64,000 bases of DNA, taken from assembly GCF_005876835.1 (NCBI RefSeq), contig NZ_PPSW01000007.1:186001-250000 (forward strand), read 5' to 3'. The stretch comes from Pseudoalteromonas phenolica. Lineage in GTDB: Bacteria > Pseudomonadota > Gammaproteobacteria > Enterobacterales > Alteromonadaceae. Position numbers and translations under genes: made by a program. Under the pieces are notes generated by a model. That model ran no database searches. It was not told where the DNA came from and worked only from the letters and a program-made list of their open reading frames with translations. Shown here one piece after another: positions 56,559 to 64,000 of this stretch; the first letter of the stretch is position 1, and each line of letters opens with the position of its first letter.

Positions 56559-56578
56559 GCCCCTCTCCGTAAAGGGGC
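56559..56578 (-). terminator. Hairpin after the ABC-2 permease gene
   Basis: GCCCCT and AGGGGC at 56559-56564 and 56573-56578 form a G/C-rich stem. The minus strand continues TTTACC, a weak U tract, so termination efficiency is uncertain. Confidence 0.5.
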
Positions 56579-56592
56579 GTTACAATATGATT

Positions 56593-57330
56593 TTATTTCA
56601 TGGCGTTGTACTTTTTTGTTGCTAGATATCCACACGGCAATGTAAATAATGCAACGCCTAATAAATGCCAAGCTAAATTAAAGCCTTGGTGCATCTCTAA
56701 AATACTCAGCCCTAATTGAGATAAGTGATAGCTAGGCAATGCCCATGCAAACCACTGTAGTGCTTCAGGAAACATAGTGATTGGTAACCATAAACCTGAC
56801 AGCATCGAAATGGGTAAGTAAATCAAATTTACAAGCGCGGGGGCCGATTTGGCTGAAAAACTTAAGCCCATCACTAAGCCAAGCATGCAAAATGGTAATG
56901 TGCCTAACAGCGCTAACGCATATACCTGACCCCACTTAAGTAGCGACATACTCACGCCTGCGAATAACACGGCAAAACTAGAAAGAAGAATAAATATCAG
57001 CGTCGAAAACAATAAAGCAGTAAAGGTTTTACCCATTAAGTACTGACTAGCAGGCATAGGCGATAGCTGTTTCAACGCCAATAAGCCTTGCTCTCTATCG
57101 GTTGCGACATTGACCCCAAAATTGAATAAAGCGGGGCCCATCACCCCAAAAATGATGTAGTTTATTAGCAAATAGCTGCTGGTTTTTTCATCTCCCATAG
57201 CGACACCAAAAAACAAGTAAAAGGCACATGGAAACGCTAAGGTCGGGATCACAAAGCCTAAGTTTCTAAATACACTTTTAGAGTCGCACCACGCTTCTTG
57301 TTTGAGACTATATAAACTTATGCTATTCAT
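56593..57330 (-). CDS. ABC-2 type permease
   Basis: A 245-residue inner-membrane protein with six helices. It matches the ABC-2 exporter permease family, with the amphipathic N-terminal segment and the loop NVATDREQGLLALKQLSPMPASQYLMGKTF (about 79-108). Its ATG overlaps the ATPase stop by 4 bp. With the ATPase it forms an exporter for lipid, drug or peptide; nothing in the sequence shows the substrate. Confidence 0.9.
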   Translation of the reverse strand: MNSISLYSLKQEAWCDSKSVFRNLGFVIPTLAFPCAFYLFFGVAMGDEKTSSYLLINYIIFGVMGPALFNFGVNVATDREQGLLALKQLSPMPASQYLMGKTFTALLFSTLIFILLSSFAVLFAGVSMSLLKWGQVYALALLGTLPFCMLGLVMGLSFSAKSAPALVNLIYLPISMLSGLWLPITMFPEALQWFAWALPSYHLSQLGLSILEMHQGFNLAWHLLGVALFTLPCGYLATKKYNAMK

Positions 57331-58277
57331 GCTGCTTGCTCCTTGACTGATTTGTCTGATGCTGAATTTACTGGTGTTTTATTTTCGTGTTCAGCGGTTT
57401 CTGTCAGTGAAAGAAAGGTTTGCTCTAACGATGAAGGTTTAACGCTGAGTAAGTCGCAGCTTAGCCCATTTGCAAATGCTTGCTTTAACAGTGTGTTTGG
57501 TGATTTACAGCGGGTTTTAGCCTTACCCTCATTCACTTGCCACGACCACTCAGGTAATAAAGTCGAAAGTTCAGACTCATTCAATTCAGATGCAAAGCTC
57601 ACTTCACTTAACTGCATATTGTGACTTAACTCACTTGGCGAGCCCTGTGCGATGATCTTTCCCTCATTTAAAATGAATAACTCATCGCTTAGGGCTTCAG
57701 CTTCTTCCATATAATGGGTGGTTAAAACCACCGTTTTGTCCTGAGCTTTTAATTGTCGAATGGTTTGCCACATTTGTTGACGGGCATTTACGTCCATTGC
57801 CAAACTAGGCTCATCTAAAAATACCAGTTGTGGGTCGCCAATAATGGCAATGGCAAACAACAAACGTTGCTTTAGACCACCTGATAATTTGCTAAATGGT
57901 GTATTTTCATAAGCATTTAAGTCACTCAAACGCAGTGCTTTAGAGACAGGCATTGGAGACTGATAGTAGCTCGCGAATAGATTGAGTTGTTCAAGTACAG
58001 TCAAATTCGCAGGTAAACTGCCGATTTGTAGCATAGCGCCTACTTTAGCTTTCGCAGCAACAGAACCCGCTTTATTACCCAGTATTTCAACGCTACCTTG
58101 TGACGCTTTTAATCGGCCTAGTAGCAAGTTAATTAACGTTGTTTTACCTGCGCCATTGGCACCTAAAAATCCGTAAACTCGGCCTGCTTTTAATGAGAAA
58201 TCTAAACCTTTAAGGACGGATTTGTCACCATAGCTATGGTGTAAGTTGTTAACCGAAACCACTGCTGAATTAGTCAT
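57327..58277 (-). CDS. ABC-2 exporter ATPase
   Basis: A 316-residue ATPase of the CcmA/DrrA group. Walker A GANGAGKTT (about 38-46), signature LSGGLKQRL, Walker B LVFLDEPSLAMD and TTHYMEEAEALSDEL follow in order, then a C-terminal ~100-residue tail that is common in this group. Walker and signature residues are intact. It is the second gene of a three-gene unit: its ATG overlaps the small membrane ORF by 8 bp, and its end overlaps the permease. Confidence 0.94.
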   Translation of the reverse strand: MTNSAVVSVNNLHHSYGDKSVLKGLDFSLKAGRVYGFLGANGAGKTTLINLLLGRLKASQGSVEILGNKAGSVAAKAKVGAMLQIGSLPANLTVLEQLNLFASYYQSPMPVSKALRLSDLNAYENTPFSKLSGGLKQRLLFAIAIIGDPQLVFLDEPSLAMDVNARQQMWQTIRQLKAQDKTVVLTTHYMEEAEALSDELFILNEGKIIAQGSPSELSHNMQLSEVSFASELNESELSTLLPEWSWQVNEGKAKTRCKSPNTLLKQAFANGLSCDLLSVKPSSLEQTFLSLTETAEHENKTPVNSASDKSVKEQAA

Positions 58278-58401
58278 AGTTCACCTCGGTGTTTCTTGAT
58301 TTACTATAAAACGGCTTACCACGATTGTATTTATAAGTGCTTAACGCTGCGGCAATTAAACTGTATGCCATACCTAATACTGCCCACATGATGCTTTCCA
58401 T
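58270..58401 (-). CDS. 43-residue membrane protein heading the ABC-2 operon
   Basis: The ORF begins MESIMWAVLGMAYSLIAAAL, one hydrophobic helix, then TYKYNRGKPFYSKS and ends NTEVNYD. It has a GAGGAATTG ribosome site before its ATG at 58401, and its last 8 bases include the ABC ATPase start (ATGACTAA). It is too short for ordinary gene callers. Coupled translation suggests an accessory or regulatory subunit of the exporter. Confidence 0.7.
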   Translation of the reverse strand: MESIMWAVLGMAYSLIAAALSTYKYNRGKPFYSKSRNTEVNYD

Positions 58402-58476
58402 AACCAATTCCTCAGTGCGTAGTTAACTTTGATGGGTTTAGTATGGCTAAAGGCGCGAAAGGTTTTCAGTGAGGTT

Positions 58477-58504
58477 TGTCATTGAACGATATGACAAGTG
58501 TCAT
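58477..58504. promoter_or_regulatory. Three TGTCAT/ATGACA half-sites between divergent genes
   Basis: TGTCAT at 58477-58482, ATGACA at 58491-58496 and TGTCAT at 58499-58504 lie midway between the exporter operon (starts 58401) and the GH3 gene (starts 58590). Inverted pairs with 8- and 2-base gaps look like a regulator-binding site. The regulator is not identified. Confidence 0.4.
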
Positions 58505-58589
58505 GTTTTTATCGAGGTAGGTTATTAATTCAGTGCTGCAAATGCTAAATTAACCCATTCAGTTTAAGGCCAGATAATTTAGGTAGCCT

Positions 58590-60425
58590 GTGACGCAATT
58601 TTTTAAACATATCGGGATGGTGATCGCCATGACAATCAGTGCCAGCGGTGCAGCGAAATCGCTCAATCATGCCTCTGAACTACCTTTAGAAGCACAACTT
58701 GGTCAAAAGTTGATGCTAGATTTTCGTTATTACTGCGAAAGTGGCAAGTCAAAAGCCTGTAGACAAGGTATGACCGAGTTGCCCAAAGCACTTGCAGATT
58801 TGATTGCTAAACACCATATTGGTGGCGTGATCTTATTCGCCGAAAATGTGCCAGACACTGCGCAAATCGTAAAACTCACCAATGACTTACAAGCGGCTGC
58901 TCAGCAAGCTAAACATCCACAACCGTTGTTTATTTCGATTGATCAAGAAGGTGGCCGTGTAGCTCGTATCAACCGTGCTGAGGCGACTTCGTTCACAGGT
59001 AATATGAGCATAGGAGCCACCTATCATAAATACGGTACGCACTATGCAAGTGTAGCGGCTACCGCTATTGGTAAAGAGCTAAATAGCCTTGGCATTAATG
59101 TAAACTTTGCGCCGACCGTTGATGTGAATAACAACGCTGGTAATCCGGTGATCAACGTTCGCTCTTTCTCTGAGAACTCACACGAAGTAGCAAAAATGGG
59201 GGCAGCACAAGTTGAAGCATTTGAAGCGCAAAACGTCGTTTCAGCGCTTAAGCACTTTCCAGGACACGGTGATACCTCGGTCGATAGTCACACTGGTTTG
59301 CCGCTTGTTAAACACGATTTAAAACGTATTGAGCAGGTTGAGCTTGCACCTTTTAAATACATTATTGATAAGCACGCGCCGGGTATGATCATGACAGCGC
59401 ATATTCAATATCCCGCACTTGATAACAGCACCTTTGTGAACAAGCAAGGTGAAGTCATGATTAAACCGGCTACATTGTCGCGTAAAATTATGCACGACTT
59501 ACTACGAGAAAAATTGAACTACCAAGGTGTAACAGTCACAGATGCACTCGATATGGCGGGGATTAGCCACTTTTTTACCCCAATAGCCGCAGTGATTGAA
59601 ACCTTTAAAGCTGGGGTTGATATAGCCCTAATGCCGATTGCCATTCGTACTCCTGACGATATTAAAAAGCTTGATGAACTAATGAGTGCGCTGAATGCGG
59701 CGGTTGCTTTAGGTGAACTAAATGAAACTGAAATAGCGCAATCGGCACAGCGTATTATTTCACTCAAACAACAATTTTTGGCAGACCAAACGCCCCGCTC
59801 TGCCGCCATTGCTAAAGCAACATTAGGGAACCCGAGTCACCGACAACTTGAAAGTGAACTCGCTGTTGCAGCCATTACTCAAGTAAAGAACAACGGCCTA
59901 TTGCCTATTCAAGCTAAACACAAACGCATTCATTTGGTCATGCCTGATACGCAAAAATGTCATGCGCTTGAACAAGCCTTACTCTCTTTAAGCAAGCAAG
60001 AATTAAACATCACCTGTAGCAGCTTGCAAGGTTTCGATCCAAAACAAGCAGATCAAAATATTACTAACTCAGATTTGATCATAGCCGCCCATGCCAGCCC
60101 ACAACAAAGTGCTGTTGAGATTGGTGGTATGGATGATGTAAAGGCCCTTGACAGCTTTAAGCTCAAACGTAACGAGCAACCAAAGGCCCTATTGGCGCTG
60201 CTTAAGCAGGCAAAGCTTGCTGGAAAGCCAACGCTATTTATTAGCCTGCGCGCGCCCTATGAGATCCCGACTTATGCACCATACGCACAAGCAGTTTTGG
60301 CCAGTTATGCCTACAATATTGATGTAGTTAGTAAAAATGTGATCTCTGGTCCTGCGTTTACTGCGCTCGCTAAAGTGATTTTGGGCTTAGAAAAGCCAGA
60401 AGGCCAACTCCCTGTCAGTATTTAA
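58590..60425 (+). CDS. GH3 beta-N-acetylglucosaminidase, NagZ-like with C-terminal domain
   Basis: A 611-residue exported enzyme. An N-terminal signal (about 1-22; GTG start with AGGTAG upstream) is followed by a GH3 (beta/alpha)8 barrel. It has ISIDQEGGRVARI (about 124-136), NFAPTVDVN (about 172-180) and the NagZ-type KHFPGHGDTSVDSH catalytic loop (about 221-234). A VTDALDM segment ends the barrel, and a C-terminal domain of ~200 residues is absent from short NagZ. It probably removes GlcNAc from chitin or peptidoglycan in the periplasm. pxpA follows after 11 bp. Confidence 0.9.
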   Translation: MTQFFKHIGMVIAMTISASGAAKSLNHASELPLEAQLGQKLMLDFRYYCESGKSKACRQGMTELPKALADLIAKHHIGGVILFAENVPDTAQIVKLTNDLQAAAQQAKHPQPLFISIDQEGGRVARINRAEATSFTGNMSIGATYHKYGTHYASVAATAIGKELNSLGINVNFAPTVDVNNNAGNPVINVRSFSENSHEVAKMGAAQVEAFEAQNVVSALKHFPGHGDTSVDSHTGLPLVKHDLKRIEQVELAPFKYIIDKHAPGMIMTAHIQYPALDNSTFVNKQGEVMIKPATLSRKIMHDLLREKLNYQGVTVTDALDMAGISHFFTPIAAVIETFKAGVDIALMPIAIRTPDDIKKLDELMSALNAAVALGELNETEIAQSAQRIISLKQQFLADQTPRSAAIAKATLGNPSHRQLESELAVAAITQVKNNGLLPIQAKHKRIHLVMPDTQKCHALEQALLSLSKQELNITCSSLQGFDPKQADQNITNSDLIIAAHASPQQSAVEIGGMDDVKALDSFKLKRNEQPKALLALLKQAKLAGKPTLFISLRAPYEIPTYAPYAQAVLASYAYNIDVVSKNVISGPAFTALAKVILGLEKPEGQLPVSI

Positions 60426-60436
60426 AGGATGCAAAC

Positions 60437-61165
60437 ATGTTATTAAATTGCGATTTAGGTGAAAGCTTTGGTGCGTGGCAAATGGGTTTAGATAGCCACG
60501 CTATGCAAGTGATTGATTTGGCAAATATTGCTTGTGGCTTTCACGCCGGCGACCCTGATGTGATGGCACAAACCCTAACGCTTGCTAAACAACATAACGT
60601 GCAAATTGGAGCTCACCCAAGCTATCCCGACAAACAAGGCTTTGGTCGCCGCTCTATGAAGCTTAGTCATGATGAGTTAGTAAATTGTTTGCACTACCAA
60701 ATTGCTGCTTTAGATGGCATGGCACAAGTTCATGGTTTATCAATTAGTTATGTAAAGCCACATGGTGCACTTTATAACGATATGATGGCAGATAAAGGCA
60801 TTTTAGAGACAGTCATGCAGGCAGTAAGTAGCTATGCCAAGCCGCTAAAATTAATGCTACTGGCAACCAATGAGCAGCCGTCGCACTTGGCTATGGCTGA
60901 AAAATATAACCTACCATTGTTGTTTGAAGCATTTGCGGATCGCTTATATACCAACGAAGGGCGTTTAACTCCTAGAACTGAGCCGAATGCAGTGCATAAC
61001 AAGCCTGCTTTGATGGCACAAGTCGAGCAGTTATTGACTCAAGGCACAGTCACAACGGGCTCAGGAAGCACGCTCGCACTAAGAGCAGATACCTTATGTG
61101 TACATGGCGATAACGAAGCCAGTATTGCCTTAGTGAAAGAGATTAAGCAGTTGATAAAGAAATAA
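60437..61165 (+). CDS. pxpA: 5-oxoprolinase subunit A (LamB/YcsF family)
   Basis: A 242-residue LamB/YcsF protein beginning LLNCDLGESFGAW, with ANIACGFHAGDP (about 30-41) and GAHPSYPDKQGFGRR (about 55-69), and full length. In E. coli PxpA acts with PxpB and PxpC to open 5-oxoproline; those partners are not in the window. It is probably co-transcribed with the GH3 gene upstream (11-bp gap, RBS AAAGGATG), so a link to cell-wall peptide or sugar turnover is conceivable. Confidence 0.92.
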   Translation: MLLNCDLGESFGAWQMGLDSHAMQVIDLANIACGFHAGDPDVMAQTLTLAKQHNVQIGAHPSYPDKQGFGRRSMKLSHDELVNCLHYQIAALDGMAQVHGLSISYVKPHGALYNDMMADKGILETVMQAVSSYAKPLKLMLLATNEQPSHLAMAEKYNLPLLFEAFADRLYTNEGRLTPRTEPNAVHNKPALMAQVEQLLTQGTVTTGSGSTLALRADTLCVHGDNEASIALVKEIKQLIKK

Positions 61166-61177
61166 TTACTCAGATAC

Positions 61178-61227
61178 AAAAAAGCCAGATCAAAATTTTA
61201 CCTAGTAAAAATATGATCTGGCTTTTT
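61178..61227. terminator. Bidirectional terminator between pxpA and the MacB-type operon
   Basis: AAAAAGCCAGATCA and TGATCTGGCTTTTT pair across a 21-base loop region. Flanking A/T runs allow termination of both convergent transcripts. Confidence 0.85.
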
Positions 61228-61244
61228 CAATTAAGCTAAAGTGT

Positions 61245-62450
61245 TTAAGCACTTCGCGTTGCGATAGCAGGTTCCACTCTTGACGCTTGCAGTGCAGGAT
61301 AACTCACTGATAACTGACCTAACACAAACAATGCAGCCATACCCGATAATAAATACGGCAACGGTACAGGTGTTAAACCAAAATGTTGAGAAAATTGTTC
61401 GCTCAGAGATAATGCAGCAATAAAACCAATAACAAGTCCTGTAAGGCTGACCACGGCATTTTCAAGCATAAAGAATCGCATAACCTGACCTTTACTTGCA
61501 CCTAATGCTCTGCGCGTGCCTATTTGTCTTTTACGACGATTAACCGAAAATCGAGCTTGGCCGTAAATGCCTAAGCCAGTCACTATAAGTAGACCCAAAC
61601 AGACGCCTATCAACAGCTTACTCGTTGCTCGGTCACTCTGATATGCCTCAAACTTTAACGTTTCTATGGTTTTTGCCTTTTCAATCATGCGTCCAGGTGT
61701 TTTAAGCAAGGCTTCTAACACTTGCTCCATTGCTTCATCACGAAGACCTGGTTTTGCTCTAACGAAATAGCGAACCTCATTGTATGCTTCACGTAATGGC
61801 GAGATAACATTGAACTCGACGCCGTACCACAATGGCCAAGGGCCTTGCATTGTTTCTACAACCCCTTTGACTTGTTGGGGTTTATCATTTGAAAGATAGA
61901 CAGTCATGCCAACCGCTTGTTGCCAATCATCTGGGCTTAAACTTTGCGCTACCGCTTTTGTTATCAATATATTTGTTGAAAGGTCGATCCCATCCATTGG
62001 AAGAGTATAAACATCTTCAACAGATAGATTTTCACCTGCGATTAAGTTTAAGCCGAGTACTTCAACCACACTTTCATCTACAGCAAAATAAGCACCATAC
62101 TCAAACACCTTTGCAGGCTCTTTATTAATAAGCGTTGCCCGCCCCCATGCTTCAAGTGGAATGGCTGACATAGGTGTAACCCCCTGCACAGAAGGTAAAG
62201 CACGTAACCGAACAAGATCTTCATCTAAACGCGCTCCCAAAGCATTGGACTCGCCTTGTAAATTAGTTTGTATATAGAAGCTATTAGTCTCATCTACGCC
62301 AATCGGTCGTGCCATATTTTTGCTGCGTTCACTAAGCATATTGACGGCATTCACCATGACCATAAAGGTAATCGCAATTTGCAATATCAATAGAAATGGG
62401 CTGGCTTTTGCTTTCAGTAACGTCTTTATAATAGGTGCTAAATCTTTCAT
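61245..62450 (-). CDS. MacB/FtsX-type ABC permease
   Basis: A 401-residue inner-membrane permease. One N-terminal helix (about 20-38), a periplasmic MacB-like domain (about 50-265) and three C-terminal helices (about 278-395) with the FtsX block RRKRQIGTRRALGASKGQVMRFFMLEN. The tail is RVEPAIATRSA. It lies 10 bp after a second permease gene of the same family. Substrate unknown; macrolide, lipoprotein or peptide export are typical for the family. Confidence 0.9.
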   Translation of the reverse strand: MKDLAPIIKTLLKAKASPFLLILQIAITFMVMVNAVNMLSERSKNMARPIGVDETNSFYIQTNLQGESNALGARLDEDLVRLRALPSVQGVTPMSAIPLEAWGRATLINKEPAKVFEYGAYFAVDESVVEVLGLNLIAGENLSVEDVYTLPMDGIDLSTNILITKAVAQSLSPDDWQQAVGMTVYLSNDKPQQVKGVVETMQGPWPLWYGVEFNVISPLREAYNEVRYFVRAKPGLRDEAMEQVLEALLKTPGRMIEKAKTIETLKFEAYQSDRATSKLLIGVCLGLLIVTGLGIYGQARFSVNRRKRQIGTRRALGASKGQVMRFFMLENAVVSLTGLVIGFIAALSLSEQFSQHFGLTPVPLPYLLSGMAALFVLGQLSVSYPALQASRVEPAIATRSA

Positions 62451-62460
62451 TGTTTCACTC

Positions 62461-63780
62461 CTACAGACTTTTTAGCTGACTAGAGGGTTGCGTTAGACTG
62501 GCCTTAAAAATAGGAAGTAAACCAAAAGTGCAGCTAACTAAAACAGCTAATAATAAGGTGCTTAATACTAAGATGAGGTTCATTTGCATGAGTGATGCGT
62601 GCAAATAGTTGTATAAGTTTTCCGCTATGGCTAAGCCAAATTGCGCCAAAATCAAGCCAACTAAGCCACCAATGAAACCTATAACAGCTAATTCAACACT
62701 AAATTGCGCCACTATATGCTGCTTACTTGCCCCTACAGCTCTACGTAAACCAACTTCACCCGCTTTACCGTGAAATTTAGCCATCATCAAGCCCATACAA
62801 TTGAGCAAGCATACAATCAAAAATAACACTGATAACCATACTGCCATTTTGCTGTCATCTGAGACGATTTCTTCGTCTACAAGGTACTGTTTAACATCAA
62901 CTAAGCGGTTGTAAATTCGATTTGCAAAACGTCCATGATCTCGCTGCTGCTGAGCATAACGATCTATATAAGCTTGGTATTGCTCTCTTGCAGCGTCATT
63001 ATCTAGTTCAACCCACAACACGACCCACATACATTCAGAAGCGAGAAATGCTGCAAAGTCATCACCCTCATAACTTTTCCAACAAGTATTGTTAACTAAA
63101 TTCCCTACCATTAACTCATTTTTAACTTGCGTATTAAATGGGATAAAGACATCGTGAGGCTCAGAGAAAGCTTCTGTTTTTACACCGTAAAACTTGGGCA
63201 TTAATTGCCAGTCGTCTAGTACTCCGACAACTTGGTAAAGAACATCACCAAACTGCAAAAATCTTCCTACTGAATTTTCTCCATTAAAAAAGCGGTTATT
63301 AGATTTTTTTGTTAGTACAATAACCTGTTGAGCTTGCTTATCTGCTTGTTCATCCCAGCCAGAGCCGAACAGAAATGGCGTTTCAAACATGGTAAAAAAA
63401 TCAGCATTTGTGGTTCTTACTTTGCTTTTGATGGCTTGAGTTTGCTGCTGAGGGTTTTTGAGCATTGTACTAACGGCACTTATAACCACATGGTGCTTAG
63501 GGATCCCTGAATTGATGACATTTTGCATGTCCATATAGGTGATTTCTGCCAATGAGCTTTCGCCCCAATCATAGCCGTCGCCTCGGCTATCCATCTGTAC
63601 AGAGAAAACTCTATCACTTTTAGAAGGAAGTGGGTCCTGACTCATCATATAACTCACCGTAAAGGTCGTCATCGTTGCACCTATGCCCATTGCTATTAGT
63701 AGTACCATTAAAAAACTGAGCAATGGCGTTCGCTTAAAACTGATCAGTGCCAATTTCACATAATATGAGAACATCGTCAC
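62461..63780 (-). CDS. MacB/FtsX-type ABC permease
   Basis: A 439-residue companion permease with an N-terminal helix (about 18-42), a MacB-like periplasmic domain and C-terminal FtsX helices (KAGEVGLRRAVGASKQHIVAQFS). The frame starts with GTG at 63780; ATG at 63774 is equally possible. It follows the partial ATPase gene by 3 bp. A two-permease arrangement with one ATPase suggests a heterodimeric exporter. Confidence 0.9.
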   Translation of the reverse strand: MTMFSYYVKLALISFKRTPLLSFLMVLLIAMGIGATMTTFTVSYMMSQDPLPSKSDRVFSVQMDSRGDGYDWGESSLAEITYMDMQNVINSGIPKHHVVISAVSTMLKNPQQQTQAIKSKVRTTNADFFTMFETPFLFGSGWDEQADKQAQQVIVLTKKSNNRFFNGENSVGRFLQFGDVLYQVVGVLDDWQLMPKFYGVKTEAFSEPHDVFIPFNTQVKNELMVGNLVNNTCWKSYEGDDFAAFLASECMWVVLWVELDNDAAREQYQAYIDRYAQQQRDHGRFANRIYNRLVDVKQYLVDEEIVSDDSKMAVWLSVLFLIVCLLNCMGLMMAKFHGKAGEVGLRRAVGASKQHIVAQFSVELAVIGFIGGLVGLILAQFGLAIAENLYNYLHASLMQMNLILVLSTLLLAVLVSCTFGLLPIFKASLTQPSSQLKSL

Positions 63781-63783
63781 TCC

Positions 63784-64000
63784 TTAGGCAATGGCTTGAG
63801 CCAAAATAGGTGCATCTTCACTTAATACCCCATCTTTTATTTGAACGATGCGCTGAGCCTGCTGAGCTTGTTCGTTATCATGGGTCACCATAATAATACT
63901 GGTGCCTGAAGCATTGATGTCTTGTAACAGCGACATGATCCCCTGCGCCATTTTTGAATCAAGGTTACCTGTTGGCTCATCGGCAAAAATAACACTGGGT
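63784..64000 (-). CDS. ABC ATPase of the MacB/LolD group, 3' part only
   Basis: The C-terminal 72 residues are visible; the 5' end lies beyond the window. Walker B and D-loop VIFADEPTGNLDS and the H-loop VTHD are present, then RIVQIKDGVL and a short tail. It is the ATPase of the two permeases that follow (3-bp gap). Confidence 0.9.
   Translation of the reverse strand, partial: PSVIFADEPTGNLDSKMAQGIMSLLQDINASGTSIIMVTHDNEQAQQAQRIVQIKDGVLSEDAPILAQAIA

Overview
The window looks like a chromosome segment of a marine gammaproteobacterium of the Alteromonadales, most like Pseudoalteromonas. The evidence is moderate-to-low G+C, an oxaloacetate decarboxylase Na+ pump in the order oadGAB, a recX-alaS-lysC-csrA block, NhaC-type sodium transport, several large GGDEF/EAL and sensor-kinase proteins, TonB-linked uptake, and interspersed repeats starting ATACCAAT. 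This placement rests on gene content and order; no database was searched. There is no rRNA, tRNA, CRISPR array, prophage or intact insertion sequence.

Left part (1-19 kb): a cold-shock gene with a structured leader, a FemAB-like acyltransferase, a DUF938 methyltransferase, oadGAB, csrA-lysC-alaS-recX (recA is not in its usual place), ribA, a TonB-like protein with an ECF-type sigma factor and a probable anti-sigma protein, then an NhaC-like transporter, a MurR-type regulator and the exo-muramidase NamZ.

Middle (19-38 kb): signalling genes dominate. They are two GGDEF-EAL proteins (one overlapping a di-heme peroxidase gene), a hybrid histidine kinase, and a pair made of a small chemoreceptor-tip-like protein and an ODP-type di-iron oxygen-sensor protein. 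The ybbA-ybbP/tesA cluster is here, as are a VOC protein and an unrecognised secreted protein with a 10-base C tract upstream of its start.

Right part (37-64 kb): a lipoprotein with DGSG repeats, the GDP-mannose genes manC-manB, a solute-binding protein and UbiA-type prenyltransferase pair, a TPR histidine kinase, and an AraC regulator. A PQQ-type sugar dehydrogenase and a TonB-dependent receptor follow, bracketed by inverted clusters of REP-like repeats. Next come an S41 peptidase/beta-lactamase gene split by an in-frame TAA, a tail-anchored winged-helix regulator, an ABC-2 exporter with a 43-residue membrane protein, a GH3 glucosaminidase with pxpA, and a MacB-type ABC transporter running off the right edge.

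The strongest leads are the chemoreceptor-tip/ODP pair (22989-24367), the REP-bracketed PQQ dehydrogenase/receptor module (47566-51950), the C tract at 36787-36796 as a possible phase-variation switch, and the split gene at 52497-55064.
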